Source: a bacterium
GTDB lineage: Bacteria; Electryoneota; RPQS01
Direction: 5' to 3'
DNA: 64,000 nt
Assembly: GCA_016702305.1 (NCBI GenBank)
Contig: JADJEH010000009.1
Location: forward strand, 124,001 to 188,000
Positions 62,501-64,000 of the stretch are shown one piece after another; position 1 is the first letter of the stretch, and the number at the start of each line of letters is the position of its first letter. The translations under genes were made by a program, and so were the position numbers. The notes beneath the pieces are model-generated. The model saw only the letters and a list, made by a program, of their open reading frames with translations. It did no database searches and was not told the DNA's origin.

Positions 62501-62991
62501 TCGTGCCCACCGGCGAGTCCGAAGTCCACGAGTTTAAGCGCGGCAAACTCGCCGTTAGGGGAGAGCCTGCCGAGGACGTTACCGGGTTTAATGTCGCGAT
62601 GCAAGAGACCCCGGCTATGGAGGAAGGCCAAGGCGCGGCAGAGTCCGACGAGCACGACGCGCAGTTGTTCGGGCGACCACTGTTTGATCAGTTGATCCAG
62701 CGGTTTGCCGTCCACGAATTCGCAGGTGAAGTAGTAGCCGCCTTGATCGGGCGGGAGTGCTCCGAAGTCATAGACCTCGGGGATGTGCGGGTGAAGCACA
62801 CCGCGAATGCTGCGGAATTCGGCGCGGAAATTTTCGGCGGCCTGGTCATCGTGAAGCGATTTCAGGGTTTTGAGCGCCATGATTTGATTGGCTCGACGCG
62901 CATCCACGACCAAATAGACCACGCCCATGCCGCCGGAGGCGATGGTCCGTAGTATTTGGTATCGGGATTCAATTGCAAACGCGTCGTGCAT
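59533..62991 (-). CDS. Ser/Thr protein kinase with ATPase and TPR domains
   Basis: 1,152 residues. A Hanks-type kinase (about 10-270) has the glycine loop ASGGMGVVY, Lys41 (MALKTL), catalytic Asp133 (HRDIKPGN) and DFG Asp156. A STAND/AAA-like ATPase region (about 300-560) follows, whose Walker A is SARAGLGRTRL with Arg where Lys is expected. The last 500 residues are helical TPR-like repeats (MYNNLGVLAAQSGD, IYNNLGIDALETGE). PknK-type regulators have this layout. ATG 62991 is preferred over TTG 62997. No membrane span. Confidence 0.92.
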   Translation of the reverse strand: MHDAFAIESRYQILRTIASGGMGVVYLVVDARRANQIMALKTLKSLHDDQAAENFRAEFRSIRGVLHPHIPEVYDFGALPPDQGGYYFTCEFVDGKPLDQLIKQWSPEQLRVVLVGLCRALAFLHSRGLLHRDIKPGNVLGRLSPNGEFAALKLVDFGLAGGHDDEVDLPGGTLDYMAPELLAHAPATIATDLYALGMLIYRLATGRLPFDGLDAIANSQSRSRTEAPHPLRFRPDLPIGLADVIAALVHTNPKDRPASARHTIAMLNERDGVNFAYETAETRRAYISSSGMVTNHDVRDQLVALRELMKSGEQPPNILISARAGLGRTRLLKEFAVELTLAGVATRIVNNSRELPHDSQFPQALLLPNADTIDAARLTAVAQNAAAHRCWLIFAGAYPDGLPTFPGLWQNVALTPLDDVGIHKFVTATFPDNQFPDDFKAHLLGQTLGFPSALEAALDELVAADQLRIGLQGWELLPGRWKLPVHKHVYAAVTDRIAQLSPEANALLRCFACSLSPLPLAVVEFIVKSNAGADPAGTLAELRQTGWIGERADGLELRHSALHQVLQSLMRETDRRVIHETMHSHWMQADVPDDSVRAEEALFHDFLSGHFNAPAEQISATIKSGIRRGKLAWARTLLEHASHHAPEPHRTVCLIELSRIEYIASDLVRAADILADVTRNGTAPVTPDSLPQFARFANLREKLGHTEQAEQILQRCLPLLDKSTAQVAGSVLGTLAWIEFKRGAGDRARELAESGLMRMPADSTEPDFALLLNTVATLAFYRGDTDVAKLYWQRCLEVFEALGDRKGIANMYNNLGVLAAQSGDRLRARSLWQRCADLSREIDDVHRLAGIYNNLGIDALETGELRAAEDYYLKSLALFRELQSPREQTEILSNLGELAYQRADYTRAMAYLNEAVKGADALDDQELQLEPMIYLGKLLLTLEEIEDSEQVLSSARDIASAVGTRKAEGQAWEGLATLYCRRGEIERAAAAADRAHELLSDEADPLALLHLHLTRCQIAADCGHGEAIHDELAQARKVADTKWDPFTAARTQLTESFFEGVTIDPVQWQVALRKISIYPDLLWKFHWATGRQLAKSGQPKRALDEFGRGVAILKAIASRLPEDRQATFLQAPHIIRFKNEAVELRKGMQAPR

Positions 62992-63026
62992 CGTCAACCC
63001 ATTCGTCGAATCGTGCTGAAATCACG

Positions 63027-63061
63027 ACCGCAGCGTCGGTTATTGGCAACCGTGCTGCGGT
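63027..63061. repeat. Long hairpin upstream of the Ser/Thr kinase
   Basis: ACCGCAGC-GTCGGTT and AACCG-T-GCTGCGGT pair around ATTGGC with one bulge, followed on the plus strand by TTTT. No plus-strand gene needs it, so it may be a leader structure or a terminator for antisense transcription. Confidence 0.5.
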
Positions 63062-63089
63062 TTTCTACTTATGTCAACTGAAGTAAAAC

Positions 63090-63115
63090 AAAAACCCGGC
63101 CAGTCACGGCCGGGT
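63090..63115 (-). terminator. Terminator of the small HFSRYII protein gene
   Basis: Minus strand: ACCCGGCC ... GGCCGGGT followed by TTTTTGTTTT, about 26 bases after the stop. Confidence 0.88.
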
Positions 63116-63140
63116 CAAGGTCATAGTTGTGAAAAACCGT

Positions 63141-63395
63141 TTAGCCACTGATCCTCTGGCTGATGATGTAGCGGCTGAAGTGGTTGGTCAGTCCAACGAG
63201 AGCGTGTCCGGTCCAATCCACCCAGTGCGGCATTTCCAACAAACTGCCATCATCTTGAACGTAGAAGATAGCGACATCACGTTCGAGATCAATCCGATCC
63301 GGGTCGAGGCCCAGATACTGGAAATCAATTCTAATCCAGATGTCGCCGCTGAAGTTTTTGATACCGAGCTTGATCTTCTTAATGGGCGAAATCAT
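63141..63395 (-). CDS. Small HFSRYII-tailed protein
   Basis: 84 residues from ATG 63395, behind AGGAAGGA. No signal peptide or membrane span. The first part is basic (MISPIKKIKLGIKNF), followed by beta-strand-like residues IWIRIDFQYLGLD and a tail (FYVQDDGSLLEM, GLTNHFSRYII). The tail resembles the end of the partial gene at 63872, so both are probably paralogues. A DGSL...HFSRY pattern is known from beta-sandwich domains such as ZU5-like ones, but no firm family can be named. A sigma54-like promoter precedes it. Confidence 0.7.
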   Translation of the reverse strand: MISPIKKIKLGIKNFSGDIWIRIDFQYLGLDPDRIDLERDVAIFYVQDDGSLLEMPHWVDWTGHALVGLTNHFSRYIISQRISG

Positions 63396-63450
63396 GTGTG
63401 CGTCCTTCCTGTATGTGCATTGTTTGTCAATCATGTTCAGGTTGCTACAT

Positions 63451-63466
63451 TGCAACGCATGTGCCG
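63451..63466 (-). promoter_or_regulatory. Sigma54-like promoter of the small HFSRYII gene
   Basis: Minus strand: CGGCAC (63466-63461), five bases, TTGCA (63455-63451); GG and GC are 10 bases apart. Only the first base differs from TGGCAC. The ATG lies about 55 bases downstream of the -12 element. Confidence 0.65.
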
Positions 63467-63657
63467 ACTATATTGAGACTATTGCGGTGATGATTTACAG
63501 TAGTTTATTGTACTGACCTGATTGAGCCCTGGTTTTAATGAACCGGTCATTGCCGAAATGCACCACGCTAAGGTGAGTTGATCTGAGCACACTGTGAGAT
63601 CGAATTCGACTAATTGGCATACAAACTACTTCTGCGGTTAAGCATTAGCCGAAATTA

Positions 63658-63696
63658 GATCTCCCGCCCGGCTTGCTCAAGGCCGAGCGGGAGATC
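63658..63696 (-). terminator. Hairpin downstream of the partial right-edge gene
   Basis: GATCTCCCGC and GCGGGAGATC form a perfect 10-base stem with an inner CGGC/GCCG. On the minus strand it is followed by TAATTT, so it could terminate the 63872 gene. Confidence 0.55.
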
Positions 63697-63871
63697 AGGA
63701 GTGCACATGCAGGGTGCGAGGTCGTCCGAATTATAGAACCAGAAAGATCAGATAGCGTCGTGTAATACGCAGCATTGTTTGTCCCCATTTTAGTCAGAAG
63801 GCCGAAGCAGATGTGAAGACCTCGGTCCGGACGACGACCCGGAGGATCGCCGCCCGGACCAACCACGGAGA

Positions 63872-64000
63872 TTAGGCGATAATGTACCGGCTGAAGTGAT
63901 CCACGCTGACCGAGATGGTCTTGGCGGCGGGATCAAAGAAGCGTTCGGCCTGCTCGACCGTCAGCGAACCGTCGGGCGCCATATACCAGATTTGCAGTTG
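63872..64000 (-). CDS. HFSRYII-tailed protein, 3' part only (5' end outside window)
   Basis: The last 42 codons of a minus-strand gene, ending in TAA at 63874-63872. The visible end reads WYMAPDGSLTVEQAERFFD and then SVSVDHFSRYIIA. It shares DGSL, HFSRYII and the spacing between them with the 84-residue protein downstream. The start and true length lie beyond the window edge. Confidence 0.65.
   Translation of the reverse strand, partial: QLQIWYMAPDGSLTVEQAERFFDPAAKTISVSVDHFSRYIIA

Larger units (their letters stand above)
63396..63871. other. Region between two HFSRYII protein genes
   Basis: About 475 bases without a supported gene. It holds the sigma54-like promoter (63451-63466), a strong GATCTCCCGC hairpin (63658-63696) and a GGTCCGG/CCGGACC stem (63824-63860) just after the partial gene's stop. 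The middle (63470-63650) is AT-rich and featureless. Confidence 0.6.

Noticed and set aside
62064..62952. Large plus-strand and alternative minus-strand frames in the Ser/Thr kinase
   Set aside because: They overlap the kinase domain with intact catalytic motifs in its own frame.

Overview
The window looks like a chromosome segment of a free-living, high-GC Gram-negative bacterium of the FCB superphylum (Bacteroidota, Chlorobiota, Fibrobacterota and candidate relatives). The main evidence is a type IX secretion system (T9SS): a porU-like sortase, a porV-like outer-membrane partner, a porX-like regulator (receiver plus PglZ domain) and two cargo proteins ending in type A sorting domains. Many other genes encode signal peptides, outer-membrane barrels or lipoproteins. 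Most starts carry GGAGG-type ribosome sites, sigma70 and sigma54 promoters are recognisable, and genes are densely packed with 4-base ATGA overlaps. The species cannot be fixed from sequence alone. No rRNA, tRNA, CRISPR array, transposase, phage or plasmid gene was recognised.

Left part (1-14.8 kb, plus strand): SpoIID/LytB protein (cut by the window edge), EamA exporter, prfB with a programmed +1 frameshift, a T9SS-exported subtilase, alr, a GNAT acetyltransferase, a short-chain dehydrogenase, a CBM9/DUF5916 outer-membrane protein, lysS, a LolC/E-type permease that seems to start at CTG, a GT-C membrane protein and an Rrf2 regulator. Next, a minus-strand operon (22.9-14.8 kb) with a near-consensus sigma70 promoter reads porU, porV, a fibronectin-like lipoprotein and an SLBB protein.

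Middle (23-41 kb): pgi behind its own promoter, a glycine-zipper lipoprotein, a periplasmic glutathione peroxidase, a polytopic membrane protein, an outer-membrane barrel, a family 2 glycosyltransferase, a 5'-nucleotidase-like esterase and a lamin-tail T9SS cargo. The minus strand holds mutS2, cvpA and rpsU. Then come nrfA-nrfH (nitrite ammonification), a histone-H1-like protein with a zinc ribbon, and a histidine kinase/response regulator pair behind a textbook sigma54 promoter.

A minus-strand dTDP-rhamnose operon (49.5-41.4 kb) contains rmlA, rmlD, rmlC and rmlB with two methyltransferases. It is interrupted by a hicAB toxin-antitoxin module, a SIMPL protein and a low-GC SRA-like/HNH nuclease. 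The right part has a DUF2520 protein, a CPBP protease, a DUF2975 protein, porX, a metallophosphoesterase, a catalytically dead subtilase, a GAF histidine kinase next to a Ser/Thr kinase-ATPase-TPR protein, and two related small HFSRYII-tailed proteins, one behind a sigma54-like promoter. A 19-base palindrome family (GTCCGGCC-N3-GGCCGGAC) recurs near porX and nearby genes.
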